Assembly (NCBI GenBank): GCA_018806915.1
Contig: JAGKQI010000033.1
Span: 682,001-746,000, forward strand
Source of the DNA: Phytophthora colocasiae
Taxonomy: Eukaryota; Oomycota; Peronosporomycetes; Peronosporales; Peronosporaceae
Direction of reading: 5' to 3'
DNA: 64,000 nucleotides
A program made the position numbers and the translations under genes. Within the stretch, counting starts at the first letter, position 1. Every line of letters begins with the position of its first letter. Shown here piece by piece: positions 20,221-30,668 of the stretch. A model generated the notes under the pieces. The model worked only from the letters and a program-made list of their open reading frames with translations, did no database searches and had not been told where the DNA came from.

Positions 20221-20376
20221 GGGGAAAATCTATGGAGCTCGAGGTTACGGAGCTCGAGGTACCAAAAAATCATATGTGTCGACCAAAATAAAATAGTTAA
20301 CACAAAATTTTATTTTATCGCAAATGAATTAACTCCAACAGTAATTGTCGAAGAGTTAATTGGATATTTAATTTGG
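20221..20376 (+). repeat. Left terminal inverted repeat of the Harbinger-like element
   Basis: 156 bases that match the reverse complement of 22553-22710 with few differences. The outer end is GGGGAAAATCTATGGAGCTC. The inner end (ATCCAATTAACTC when read from the other side) lies just before the transposase upstream region. Confidence 0.9.
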
Positions 20377-20552
20377 CTCTGGTGTATATTAGGAGTTGTC
20401 AATGCTCGCAGCTAGAGCAACTTTTTTTTCCCGCGCGACGCGCCACGAAATAGATTTTAGCCAATGAGTGTCCGAGAGCATTGAGCACCCCCTGCAGCTT
20501 GCACAGCAACAAGTCGAAAATTTCGTTCCCACGCCACTTAAATTCCTGCGCC

Positions 20553-21706
20553 ATGCCTCGCCTAAGCTCGCGTCAAAAAGCTCTACGGACATTGGAGGCT
20601 GCCATACCTGTGAGAACGGAAGCAGCAGCTTTGCGTTTTTTTGTTGATGAGGAAGACACTACCGAAGACGATTTGGATGAGCTGCACGTAGCAGCCTACA
20701 GGAGTGTGCTAGCATTTCGGTACTTTGATCGACCATCATTATATCGCCGGCGTGGGGACCGATGGAAGAAGCTACTATACGACGACGTATACTTGACCGA
20801 TACTGAGTTCTTGGAACACTTTCGAATGGAACGGGAGACCTTCTTCCGTCTTGTGCAACTTGTTCGGACTCATCCAGCCTTGACATCTAACGGGTACTGC
20901 CCGTTCCGTGGTGGCGCTGAATTACACATGTTGGTTCTATTGAAGTGTTTGGGAAGCTTCGGCAGTGATGCCACATGGTCAAAGCAGGCACAGTTATTAG
21001 GTTTGGGTAAGGGGACTGTTGAAAACTACTTGTATCGAGCTTCTGGAGCAATTTTAGCGCTGGAACCAAGCACTCTCGCGTGGCCGAGCACGGCGGAGCG
21101 TATCGAGATTTCCCGGCGCATATGTGATAAGTACAGCTTGATAAATTGCATCGGCCTGGTGGATGGTACACTTCTCCCTCTTGCATTTAAACCTCAGAAA
21201 AATGGAGAAGCTTACTACTCTCGAAAGGGCTACTACGCTGTTAATACTCTTATTACTTGTGATGATGTTGCTCGAGTCCGCCAAATTGTAATTGGATGGC
21301 CGGGGTCAGTTCACGATAATCGCGTTTGGAGGAATAGCCCAGCTATCCTACAGCAGAACACATTCTTCAGTCATAGAGAATACTTACTTGGAGACTCAGC
21401 TTTTCAGGCTTCGTCAGTAATGGTTCCCATATTTAAAAACTTGTGGGGTGTACAATGGACCAAAACCACACAAACTTCAATGGTAAATTGGCAAAGATTC
21501 CGGATTGTGTCGGAACACTGCATTGGCTTGCTAAAAACAATATTTCAATACTTGAATGGGATCCGCACGAGAAGCTAACTAAACGTCGGGATATGCGCAA
21601 GGTTATTCGCTACGTAACTGCTGCCTGCATAGTACATAATTTGCTGATTGCTGAGCCGATTCCTGCAGATTGGAAAGAGGACATTAGGCGACATGGTCGC
21701 TCCTAA
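20553..21706 (+). pseudogene. DDE_Tnp_4 / HARBI1-like transposase, one frameshift
   Basis: Start chosen at ATG 20553 (MPRLSSRQK), as upstream in-frame codons have no ATG. An N-terminal helix-rich DNA-binding region runs over about 160 residues. The catalytic fold has Asp in GLVDGTLLPL near 21154, the GWPGSVHDNRVW motif (second Asp) near 21295, YLLGDSAFQAS near 21386 and a Glu in RIVSEHCIGLLK near 21500. The frame stops at 21576-21578. The normal C-terminal helix continues in another phase (KRRDMRKVIRYVTAACIVHNLL) to 21706, so one indel lies near 21555-21585. Enzyme role: cut-and-paste transposition between the flanking inverted repeats. Confidence 0.85.
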
Positions 21707-21767
21707 TGACCTAGACGAAAATGATGAGCTGAATATGCCACTGCCTAGGGATGCCGGTGGTGAAGAG

Positions 21768-22420
21768 CGTCGAAACCTGCTTCTGGCGTATCTGACGGAG
21801 CTAGGGTGTTGATTATATCCAGTTGAGGAAGAGGCATCGCAATATCAATGTCCTCCTGTGACACACCCTCAGCTTTCAGTTTATTCCGTTCACGAAACAG
21901 CATAATTATCCGCAGTATCCTCCGGTGCTCCGCTTCCTCCTGCAGCTTCATCACATTCGCAGACTCTGCAATGCGAGCTTTAGATTCCTTCTCGTCTTTA
22001 TCGGACCGCTTCTGCTTTAGTACCAGTTCTTCTCTTTGAATTGAAAGGTTTTCATCTCAATTTCCTTATGTTGGACCAGCTGAAATTCTTTGAGCGCGTG
22101 AAGCGCGTCATGATCAACCAACGAACTTCGTTTCTTTTTTGGCTTCTTCGGATTCGTCGTAATTGTACGAGCGCGGATTGGGCTCGCTTAGCAACTGGCA
22201 AACTAGTGGTGGTAACGGCTGAAGTTGCAGCTGTATCTGAAGTAGTAGTCACACTCATTTGCCTTGTTCTTCTTGTTATGACCCTTGTCACGTCAATACA
22301 TTGTCGCCTACTCCATGCGTGTAGGGCAGTCATAAGACGCAAAGACTTGTTCCGGAGGTGGCGGAATGAGATAGCTCGAGGTTGTTGCTGCAGTGGTGCC
22401 GCTGTTGGTGTTGAATCCAT
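21768..22420 (-). pseudogene. Degenerate second ORF of the Harbinger-like element
   Basis: Read from ATG 22420 leftward. The first 122 residues (to a stop at 22052) are basic and Thr/Ser-rich. In a shifted frame the sequence continues as a Glu/Lys-rich coiled coil (motifs LKEFQLVQHKEIEM, then KLQEEAEHRRILRIIMLF near 21900-21960), ending near 21770. Harbinger partners are Myb/SANT-like DNA-binding proteins with a C-terminal coiled coil. The helical tail fits, but I see no clear Myb tryptophans, so the assignment rests mostly on position. At least two frameshifts are present. Confidence 0.5.
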
Positions 22421-22552
22421 AATCAAAGAATGAATGAACTTAAAAAGAGCAAAGGCAAATGTAGGTTTCGCGACTAGTTTTACAGGCCACGTGGGTTTCA
22501 TAACCGAATATTGAAAAGTAGCACAACATTGACGGATAAGCTTCCTCTGGTC

Positions 22553-22710
22553 GCCAAATTAAATATCCAATTAACTCTTTGACAATTACTGTCGGAGTTA
22601 ATTCATTTTGCGATAAAATAAAATTTTGTGTTGACTATTTTTTTTTTGGTCGACACATACGATTTATTGGTAGCTCGAGCTCCGTAACCTCGAGCTCCAT
22701 AGATTTTCCC
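22553..22710 (-). repeat. Right terminal inverted repeat of the Harbinger-like element
   Basis: 158 bases, inverted copy of 20221-20376. Small differences include a longer T run near 22637 and CGACAG/CAACAG variants, indicating some age. Confidence 0.9.
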
Positions 22711-23648
22711 TTCGCTAGCTTGTCCTCAGCGTGGAATGGTGGATCGGTGCTTTCCCGCTTGAACATTACTGCCGCATTGTTTGACTCACTTGCTCTTCAA
22801 AGTGACCCAGGGCTCAATTACTAACGTCGACGGCTGAAACACCTGGTGCCCGTATCTAGACGCCACTGCGAGAGCTTGGCCAGCACAAGCGGCACTGGTC
22901 ACGAACCCAGGCGTACGTGACCAAGCTAGCGCTCTCTGTTTGTCTGGCCACCCAAAAAATTGGAGGGCCAACTAAACGAACGTGAGTAATGTGTGGCAGG
23001 GGCAACCAACGCGAAAGATAAGTGTTTCAATCTGGCCATGTCGTTAAGCAGCTTACTGGTACTGCTGCACCGACTGCTGTCGACACGGCGAAGTACTCCT
23101 TCAAGGAGTCCTTGCCAGGGATGAAACCGTTTCGGCGAAACGTATCTTCACGTGATAACGCAGACGTGACACAACAGATGTCAAAAGATCTTCACGATTG
23201 CAGTTGAAGTGCACGATACTCAGCAGCAGCTTATGCATGCGCGTCCAGCAACTATATGCCAACCAACAACAACCGCGTTGATGACATCTCGCAAGCTGTT
23301 TTTCGTTTGAGTATGCAACTCAAAAATAGTTAGAGGAATCATTTCAACAACTCACATAAAGTGTCTGTACTTGGGATGCTTTTGCTTTATAGTGTAGTCC
23401 TTCCTGATCTTCAATCTGCATTATTGTCTGCGGCACACCATGTTTTGTTAACGAAACGGAAGTTCAGTATGCACAATTGTCAAAATCGCTCTGATCGATC
23501 GCTTACTACTTGAATACCTTCTTTCCCGATTATCATTGACCACTACCGGTAGTTCATGCTTGTCACCATGGTATTGCATCTATCGAGCATTACCGCAACG
23601 GACTAATACGCAACGATTGCGCCGAGAATCAAGGAACTCATGAATAAC
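22711..23648. other. Intergenic region downstream of the phosphoglycerate kinase gene
   Basis: 938 bases. The first 114 continue the reading frame interrupted by the Harbinger-like element. A 61-codon plus-strand frame at 23022-23207 has no recognisable domain and begins with a non-ATG or weak start. The rest is AT-rich with no visible repeats; the part nearest 23648 must hold the PGK 3' UTR. Confidence 0.4.
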
Positions 23649-24935
23649 TTAAGCGTCGTTCAGAGCAGCGACACCGGGAAGCACCTTGCCCTCGAGTAGC
23701 TCCAGACTGGCACCTCCGCCCGTAGAGATATGGCTCATCTTGGAGGCAAGACCGGCCTGTTCGACAGCGGCCACAGAGTCACCACCGCCCACAATGGTAG
23801 TGACGCCGGTCTCCGTGCTCTCCGCAAGAGCCTTAGCCACTCCAAATGTGCCCTTAGCGAACTCAGGGAACTCGAATACACCCATGGGGCCATTCCACAC
23901 GACCGTCTTGCACTCCTTGAGCTCGTTGGCGAAGGCGGCTTGCGAGTCTGGGCCAATGTCCAGACCCAGCCAGTTAGCGGGGATGGCATCAGCAGGCACA
24001 ACCTTCGACTGGGCGTCGGCCTCGAACTTGTCGGCGATCACAACGTCAGTGGGAAGTACAATCTGCACGCCGCGTTGCTTAGCCTCCTCCAGGATCTCCT
24101 TGGCGAGCTCCACCTTGTCCTCCTCGATGATAGACTTGCCCACATGCAGACCTTGGGCCTTGTAGAAGGTGAAAATCATACCACCGCCGATCATAATCTT
24201 GTCGCACTTTTGCAACAGACTCTTCAGCACGGGAATCTTGGTGGACACCTTAGCACCGCCAATGATAGCACCAAGAGGACGCACAGGGGCATCAACAGCA
24301 CCAGACAGGTACTTGAGTTCCTTCTCAATGAGGAAACCAGCCACATTAGTTTTGATGTAATTCGTCACACCTTCAGTGGAGGCGTGGGCACGATGAGCCG
24401 TTCCAAAGGCATCGTTAACGTAAATGTCGGCACCGTGAGCCAACTTCTTGGCGAATTCAGGGTCGTTCTTGGTTTCCTGCTTGTAAAACCGCACGTTCTC
24501 GAGCAGCATAATCTCGCCATCCTTTAACTCGTCAATGTCGGCATCCACCTGGGGACCAATGCAGTCATCCAACTTCTTCACAGGACTGCCAAGTAGTTCA
24601 CCAAGACGAGCGGCCACAGGTGTAAGACGCAGTTCGTCCTTAGCTTCACCGCCAGGACGGCCCAGATGCGAGCACAGAACGGTACGTGCGCCTGCGCCCT
24701 GCAATAGCTTAAGTGTAGGCAGCACAGCACGGATACGGGTGTCATCCGTGATGGTGGCTGGGGTGGCATTCTTCATGAGTGGGACGTTCAGGTCTGCTCG
24801 AACCAATACGCGGGCGCCCTTGAGGCTCTGGCGTTGTGCGAGCTGCTCCAGACTGAGCTTAGACGTGCTCATTGCGCGCACCACGGCGCTGCTGGGACGA
24901 GCCATTTGCATACTCATTCGCGATAGACGTAGCAT
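23649..24935 (-). CDS. PGK: Phosphoglycerate kinase, probably mitochondrial
   Basis: Converts 1,3-bisphosphoglycerate and ADP to 3-phosphoglycerate and ATP. Start set at 24935, giving 428 residues: the frame is open to 25019, but only from a TTG, and an oomycete-type initiator lies between. The first 22 residues ([19 protein letters not shown]) are Arg/Ser-rich without acids, a mitochondrial presequence. The body has RADLNVPL and CSHLGRP (substrate binding), a hinge region, [20 protein letters not shown] and the nucleotide loop [10 protein letters not shown]. Length without leader (about 405) is normal. Lower-glycolysis enzymes in mitochondria are known from stramenopiles. It lies head-to-head with the serine-pathway fusion gene that uses its product. 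Confidence 0.95.
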   Translation of the reverse strand: MLRLSRMSMQMARPSSAVVRAMSTSKLSLEQLAQRQSLKGARVLVRADLNVPLMKNATPATITDDTRIRAVLPTLKLLQGAGARTVLCSHLGRPGGEAKDELRLTPVAARLGELLGSPVKKLDDCIGPQVDADIDELKDGEIMLLENVRFYKQETKNDPEFAKKLAHGADIYVNDAFGTAHRAHASTEGVTNYIKTNVAGFLIEKELKYLSGAVDAPVRPLGAIIGGAKVSTKIPVLKSLLQKCDKIMIGGGMIFTFYKAQGLHVGKSIIEEDKVELAKEILEEAKQRGVQIVLPTDVVIADKFEADAQSKVVPADAIPANWLGLDIGPDSQAAFANELKECKTVVWNGPMGVFEFPEFAKGTFGVAKALAESTETGVTTIVGGGDSVAAVEQAGLASKMSHISTGGGASLELLEGKVLPGVAALNDA

Positions 24936-24954
24936 GTTGGAATTTGTGGAGGTT

Positions 24955-24962
24955 AAATGAAG
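24955..24962 (-). promoter_or_regulatory. Oomycete-type initiator (CTTCATTT) of PGK
   Basis: On the minus strand CTTCATTT followed after 8 bases by CAAATT resembles the oomycete core promoter consensus GCTCATTYYNCAWTTT. It lies about 20 bases before ATG 24935 and downstream of the open-frame extension, so it argues that translation begins at 24935. Confidence 0.55.
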
Positions 24963-26529
24963 GGAGACTTGCGGGCTGGTGGCCAAATGCGAGAATGATG
25001 ACTGCAATCGGCCCTCCAAGCACCAGTCTGCTTGGAAACGCGAGCCAAGCTATCTTAGAGCGATGGGCAAGTGGCGCGTCGGTTGAGATAAATTGCTATA
25101 TAGTAGGTTTACTAAATGCTGAAGGAAATATTGGTACAAATTGCGATTCAGCCCATTAGTTTAGAGTAGTTTATAAATTTCTAAGGAACAACTTCAAATC
25201 GTGTGTAGTACAGTTATTTCTCGAATAAGTTCGAGCCGTTTGCAAAGATACGCGTTGGCAATTGCTGGGGACCAACTACACTGGGAACTTGTTGCTGCGT
25301 GTAGATGCTGTATGAAGCTGACAAGAATTGCGTCTAATGCTGAGTATGCAATGCAGATTGCTACACACGAATTGGCGTCGTAATAGAACTGGAGCTGCAA
25401 TACACATTGTGCATTGAACAATCTACTTCGTCGATTTCGTCGCGCTGGTAGAGGTCCTACTCATTCAAGACGTCAACGTCGATTCAATTCACATCACTAC
25501 ATCGGTATAATATTCTTCCCAATTGCGCTTTAATCAACTGGAAACCCTGGAGTGTGAAGTTTAAACACACGGCTTTCAGTGTTTCCAAAGAAGAGCATGG
25601 TCAGGCGTCGCCAGTGTTCTCTGAAAGCACGCTGAGCGATACAACGACCCTTACGTTGTTGACGGTGCCATAACAGCTTCTCCCCCATCTTGTCGTACTT
25701 AGGCGATGAGATTGCACATGACCTACGCATGATTTAAACGAATAGACACCCAGCGATGCTGTTCACTACGTGTACTACCAAGTAAATATCTGGGATCTAG
25801 CCATCTTTAATTGTTGAGATAGATTTGAATTGGAACTCCTACTCGTAGAAATTGGCAGTTGTATCTTACCAAGGTTGTCGACAAATTCCTCGTATGCATC
25901 GTAGGGGGCTACCAAATATTTCTTCACCTGCTGTTATCACATGAAAAACGCCAGCCAGGTCGAGGAGCAATTAGCCTTGTTGCGGTTTATAAACTGCTTT
26001 CAAACCACGGTCTTTAGCCTGTACAGATACCGCTGAGAAACTGGCGGATCGTCAACTTTTCAACTGCGAGAGTGTATAATTTCCGTGCAGAAAACTGATT
26101 TTCAGAGGTTCCATGTGTATGTACATCAAATTTGAAATCCCCCTCTTTAAAATGATAAGTTACTCCTATCGCTTTGGACGATGTATTTGATGATTGCATC
26201 CGCCAGTTTCTCAGCGGTATCTGTACAAAAGTCCTTCAGTTTTTTTTAGCAACTCGCCAAGACGGCGGTACATCCTCGTCTCTGACGAAAAAATTCTCGT
26301 GGTGCTCGGAGGCTCGGCATGATCTCGTCGATTACTTAAGGTCTCAGCAATCTTTAAACGTCTCTTATTGGCTAACAAATCCAAATACAGTCATCCCATT
26401 GGTAGAAAAATCTAAGCATACAAAGTCTAAGTGACTTTATCTAACCAAGATTTGCCACCGTTGGTGGATACCTACGCCGACTCAAACCACTTGCGAACTC
26501 TCTTCGCCCTTCGCCTCCTCCTTAGCTCC
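24963..26529. promoter_or_regulatory. Shared 1.6-kb intergenic region between divergent PGK and PGDH-PSAT genes
   Basis: Contains the promoters of both genes, plus the small inverted-repeat element at 26020-26227 listed separately. Apart from those I find no gene: short frames near 25200-25400 and 25530-25730 lack domains. The 300 bases next to 26530 are AT-rich then C/T-rich (CTCTTCGCCCTTCGCCTCC), a pyrimidine-rich run typical of oomycete leaders. Confidence 0.45.
26020..26227. mobile_element. MITE-like element, 208 bp with perfect 30-bp inverted repeats
   Basis: TGTACAGATACCGCTGAGAA... at 26020-26049 is matched exactly in reverse complement at 26198-26227. The interior (about 148 bp) is AT-rich and non-coding. 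Target duplication is not clear. It lies about 300 bp upstream of the PGDH-PSAT start. Confidence 0.8.
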
Positions 26530-29472
26530 ATGCTGCGTCGTGCGCTGTGGACGCGCGGGTCTCGCTTGCTCCAGCACCAGCCGTCGGCCGCTAGTAGCTT
26601 CCACCGCTCTCCGGCCGCCATGGCGCGTATCCTGTGCTCGGACCCAATCGACGCCGTTTGCCCCGAACTTTTACGCGCTGCCGGTCACGACGTCACAGCC
26701 GCTACATCAGCGCTCTCGCACGCTGAACTTGTGGCACAGGTGCCGGACTACGACGTTCTGATCGTGCGCTCAGGCTCCAAGGTGGACCGCCAAGTTTTGG
26801 ACGCTGCGGAGAAGCTGCAGCTCATTGGCCGCGCCGGCACGGGCGTGGACAACATCGACATGGTGAATGCCACCAAGCAGGGCGTCCTGGTCATGAACAC
26901 GCCCTTTGGCAACACCATTTCAGCTGCAGAGCTAACGGTGGGGCTTATTTCTGCTGTCTCTAGACTCGGTCATGCTACGGTTGAACCGGCCGTGCGCAAT
27001 TCGGAGATCCACGGCAAGACAATTGGCATTGTCGGACTCGGTCGCATCGGTCGCGAGGTGGCTACGCGTTGCAATGCCTTCGGAATGAACGTCATTGGCT
27101 ACGATCCTATCCTGTCCAATGCTAGTGCCAAGACCCACGGCATTGAACCTGTCTCGCTGGACGAACTATTTTCTCGCAGTGACTACATCTCTCTTCACGT
27201 GCCGCTTAATGCCAATACGAAGCACTTGGTGAACGCCCAGCGTCTTGCACTCTGCAAGGACGGCGTTAAGTTGATTAATGGCGCGCGTGCTGGGTTGATT
27301 GATCATCCGGCACTGCTACAAGCTATTGAGAGCGGCAAGGTCGCAGGTATGGCTTTCGACATCAACGCGCCGTCTCCTGCCTCGGATACCTGGAAGAAGC
27401 TCGTGACTCACGAAAATGTGATCGTGACCCCGCACATCGGAGCACTCACGACAGACGCGCAGCAGAAGGTGGCGCGCGACTTGGCTTACAAGATTAACGA
27501 CGCTCTGGCCGGCAAGTCGTTCAAGGGCGTGCTGAACGCGCCTAACATCGACTTCGGCAAGCGTGAGGAGTTTATGCCGCTGCTGTCGCTATCCGAGAAA
27601 CTTGGCAGTATGCAGGCGCAGTTGTTGGACGACAGCCGCCTCAAGCGCGTGCTTGTCATCGCTGAGGGCCCCAAGGTCACATCATCAGAGCTTTCTGGAC
27701 AACTTGTGAAGGGCGTGCTGAAGGGTTTGCTATCACACATGCTGGAGGAGGAGGTGACGTTTACGAATGCCAAGCAGCTCGCGGACGTCATGGGCATCCA
27801 GACGGTGGAGCACAAGCACGACGAGGCTTCGGGAAGCAGCTTTTCGGACCAACTTACGGTCATTTTCGAGAAGGAAAATGGCACGTCCAAGAAGATCACC
27901 GGCACGGTGTTTGGCAAGAGCCAGCTGCGTCTCGTGTCTTTCGATGACGTTCCTATGGACGCGATCCCAAGCGGCTCCATGCTGCTGTTCAACAACACAG
28001 ACCAACCTGGTGTGCTGCACAAGGTGACGTCGGTGCTGGCGAAGCACCAGATCAACATCGGTTGCTTCGGTCTGGCTCGTGACACGTCCGGTTCTGCCGC
28101 TGTCAGCGTCCTCAACGTGGATGAAGCTATCCCTGATGCTGTGATGGACGAGCTGGAGTCGTTGGGCATGCTCACTAACCTTCGTCGTGTGAATCTGCTT
28201 GAACTGAACACGGCCGTCTCGGGTGGACTTTGGGAGACGTTCCTCAAGCCGACCTCTACCACTGTGGAGGAAGCGGCTGAAGCTACTGAAGACGAGGCAG
28301 GAGTGTCGATTGTGCGCCACCCGAAGCCGCGTGTGAAGCCAGCGTCGCCGAACTTTGGCTCGGGACCGTGCAAGAAGCGCCCCGGATACTCGCTGGCGTC
28401 GATCCCCGATATCGTGCTGGGTCGCAGCCACCGTTCCAAGTTAGGCAAGGGCCTGCTGGAGGAGGCGATTGTTCGCACCAAGAAAATTCTGAAGCTCCCG
28501 GAGGATTACCACCTTGGTATCGTGCCGGCTTCGGACACTGGTGCTTTCGAGATGGCCATGTGGTCCATGCTTGGCGAACGCCCCGTGGATGTGTGCTACT
28601 GGGAGTCATTCGGCAAGCAGTGGTTCAAAGATGTTACGACCGAGCTCAAGCTTGACAACGTGAGAGAGTTCGGCGCTCCGTTCGGCCAGCTCCCGGATCT
28701 GTCCCAGGTAAACTGTGACCACGACGTGTTGTTCACGTGGAATGGCACTACGAGCGGTGTGCGTGTGCCGAACGCCGATTGGATCCCGGAAGACCGCAAG
28801 GGTCTGATCTTTAATGACGCTACGTCAGCCGCATTTGCCATGGAGATGCCATGGAACAAGATCGACGTGTGCACGTTCAGCTGGCAGAAGGTGCTTGGTG
28901 GCGAGGGTGGCCACGGTGTCATCATTTTGAGTCCTCGTGCTGTTGAGCGCCTGGAATCGTTCGTGCCGGAGAACCGTCCGATTCCCAAGATCTTCCGCAT
29001 GACTAATGCCAGCACGGGCAAGTTCCTGAAGGGTATTTTCGAGGGCAGTACCATCAACACGCCGTCGATGCTGTGTGTGGAGGATTGCCTTGACGCACTG
29101 CGCTGGACAGAGAGCGTGGGTGGCCAGGATGGTTTGATTGCGATCTCCCAGCGTAACCTGAAGGTTGTGGAGGACTTTGCAGCCGAGAACTCGCGCTGGT
29201 TCAAGTTCCTGGCAGCCGACAAGGCGATCCGTTCCAACACATCCGTGTGTCTGCTAATCGACGGCTTGTCCAAGGACGAAGTGAAGCAGATGCAGGCGCT
29301 GCTGGAGCGCGAGCAGGTCGCGTACGATATCGGTTCATACCGCGACGCTCCTCCTGGACTACGTATCTGGTGCGGCGCCACAGTGGAGACCAAGGACTTA
29401 GAGGCTCTGCTGCCGTGGATCAAGTGGGCGTACCTCGAGGTCAAGAGCGCCCGGGATGACAAGAGCGAGTAG
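26530..29472 (+). CDS. Fused 3-phosphoglycerate dehydrogenase / phosphoserine aminotransferase (SerA-SerC fusion)
   Basis: Catalyses the first two steps of the phosphorylated serine pathway in one 980-residue chain, counted from ATG 26530 (open frame begins at 26431 but without a supporting leader). Residues 1-30 are Arg-rich and lack acids ([17 protein letters not shown]), a likely mitochondrial presequence. The dehydrogenase covers about 30-440: NAD loop GLGRIG near 169, Arg253 in NGARAG and His302 in TPHIG. The position of the usual catalytic Glu reads Ser282 (DINAPSP). An intervening domain and an ACT domain (about 484-560, [12 protein letters not shown]) follow. The aminotransferase spans about 607-970, with the PLP lysine at 787 in [10 protein letters not shown] and SGVRVPN; it is the alphaproteobacterial/Methanosarcina SerC subtype rather than the common E. 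coli/human type. Confidence 0.93.
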   Translation: MLRRALWTRGSRLLQHQPSAASSFHRSPAAMARILCSDPIDAVCPELLRAAGHDVTAATSALSHAELVAQVPDYDVLIVRSGSKVDRQVLDAAEKLQLIGRAGTGVDNIDMVNATKQGVLVMNTPFGNTISAAELTVGLISAVSRLGHATVEPAVRNSEIHGKTIGIVGLGRIGREVATRCNAFGMNVIGYDPILSNASAKTHGIEPVSLDELFSRSDYISLHVPLNANTKHLVNAQRLALCKDGVKLINGARAGLIDHPALLQAIESGKVAGMAFDINAPSPASDTWKKLVTHENVIVTPHIGALTTDAQQKVARDLAYKINDALAGKSFKGVLNAPNIDFGKREEFMPLLSLSEKLGSMQAQLLDDSRLKRVLVIAEGPKVTSSELSGQLVKGVLKGLLSHMLEEEVTFTNAKQLADVMGIQTVEHKHDEASGSSFSDQLTVIFEKENGTSKKITGTVFGKSQLRLVSFDDVPMDAIPSGSMLLFNNTDQPGVLHKVTSVLAKHQINIGCFGLARDTSGSAAVSVLNVDEAIPDAVMDELESLGMLTNLRRVNLLELNTAVSGGLWETFLKPTSTTVEEAAEATEDEAGVSIVRHPKPRVKPASPNFGSGPCKKRPGYSLASIPDIVLGRSHRSKLGKGLLEEAIVRTKKILKLPEDYHLGIVPASDTGAFEMAMWSMLGERPVDVCYWESFGKQWFKDVTTELKLDNVREFGAPFGQLPDLSQVNCDHDVLFTWNGTTSGVRVPNADWIPEDRKGLIFNDATSAAFAMEMPWNKIDVCTFSWQKVLGGEGGHGVIILSPRAVERLESFVPENRPIPKIFRMTNASTGKFLKGIFEGSTINTPSMLCVEDCLDALRWTESVGGQDGLIAISQRNLKVVEDFAAENSRWFKFLAADKAIRSNTSVCLLIDGLSKDEVKQMQALLEREQVAYDIGSYRDAPPGLRIWCGATVETKDLEALLPWIKWAYLEVKSARDDKSE

Positions 29473-29724
29473 GCAGAAAGCGGCAATAACTAGCACCGTA
29501 TTGCCAACCACACGCTGAGACGGGGCTAAAGTCCGTTTTCGCGTGTATGCGTTGCCAATAAACCAACCCGATCGTGGTCACTGTATCAAAAACATCTGCA
29601 TACTCAATGCAAGTCTACTATGCGTGAGCTATGCAACGACATTCGCAGTGTGTCAATATGCCACGCCTTCATAAAGAGCTCCGCAACGATACCGAATCTG
29701 CATCGCAACGTGTGAAGACACGAC

Positions 29725-30457
29725 ATGCAGGTAGTACCATCGGGCCCTGCCTGTGCTTGTGCTGACGGTATTTCAACAGACGACAGTGCAGGTGACCAAG
29801 CAGTGGACAATAACCAGCAGGACACAGTGATGAACTACCGTATGAGCCTGCAAGAAGATCAGCTCAATGGTTTGCAGCCGCAGTACAGTCGAGACCAATG
29901 GGCAATGCATAGACGTTTCCAGGACGAAATGGCTAGAGTGGAGTCGCCGGTATACAGGCAAATGTTGGCCAACACGAGCTTACGGACCACCGAGGAGGAT
30001 AAAGGACAGGAGAATACAGACACGAGCAGAGACCCATCGACGGATAACGGAGAGTCAAGCGGGAACTCACACGAAGAGGTTCAACAGTGGAGCGATACGG
30101 TACGATGTAGAAATTGATACTGGAGTTTGTAAGATGCAAAGAACTGAGAGTTCTGTTGCTCTGTAGGAAGATACCAATCGAGTAATGCTGGAGATGAATG
30201 ACGAGGGCCAAGAAAAAATCCCTTGTCGAGTGAGCTGGTGCGAACAAAGAGGCAAACGGTACGGACTGTGCTGGGCTCACGGAGGCGGTAAGATTATCCG
30301 TTGCAGTTGCAACTTCGTTGCGTCATTGACGAAATAGTGGCTGGTTGTGTGGATTTCAGTCAAGAAGTGCTGCCACCGCAATTGCCCGAAGATTGCACTT
30401 GACAACGGCGAATTCTGCTCCATCCACGAGGACGAAATCAGCGCCAGCACCTTCTAA
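29725..30457 (+). CDS. Small zinc-finger protein with two C-x4-C...C-x2-H repeats (WRKY19-like type), three exons
   Basis: Proposed exons 29725-30099, 30167-30287 and 30360-30457 give 197 residues. Introns of 67 and 72 nt have GTACGA...TGTAG and GTAAGA...TTCAG ends and join in phase. The N-terminal 125 residues are Gln/Asp/Ser-rich and acidic. The C-terminus has CRVSWCEQRGKRYGLCWAHG and CCHRNCPKIALDNGEFCSIH: each has C-x3/4-C, 9-10 residues, C-x2-H, as in the large oomycete family often auto-annotated as WRKY19-like. A role in nucleic-acid or protein binding is inferred from family resemblance. Without the introns the finger half is missed. The start could be a later ATG at 29830. Confidence 0.6.
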
Positions 30458-30668
30458 GACGAAGGCAATGTACGTGTATGTACACCATGACGTCTACCGG
30501 TAGTCTTCAGTTTAATAACTACAATCGAATGATCAGTTCTGATTGGTCCCTAGAAAACTGTACAACGTAGTTTATTGGCTAACGTTTATAGGTTAATCTA
30601 CAAGAATTGCGCACCAACCGTCTGTGTCTGCTGGTCATATTGGAGCTCTTCTTAAACTACCTCCAGCG

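Larger units (their letters stand above)
20221..22710 (+). mobile_element. Harbinger-like DDE_Tnp_4 DNA transposon, 2490 bp, with long terminal inverted repeats
   Basis: Bounded by inverted repeats 20221-20376 and 22553-22710 that begin GGGGAAAATC / GGGAAAATC and both contain a duplicated GAGCTCGAG. Flanks are TTCGCTA at 20214-20220 and TTCGCTA at 22711-22717 (8 bp, CTTCGCTA, if one C of the repeat is counted). Inside are a plus-strand transposase and a degenerate minus-strand second ORF in convergent orientation, the usual two-gene layout of PIF/Harbinger. The transposase has a frameshift near 21570, so this copy is probably not autonomous now. Confidence 0.85.

Noticed and set aside
23686..24527. 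Long plus-strand frames opposite PGK
   Set aside because: They lie wholly within the strongly matched PGK gene; long shadows arise from GC-rich codon use and have no domains.
27486..29486. Minus-strand frames of about 230-330 residues opposite the PGDH-PSAT fusion
   Set aside because: Shadow frames of a certain plus-strand gene with recognisable enzymes; sequence is low-complexity Ser/Arg-rich.
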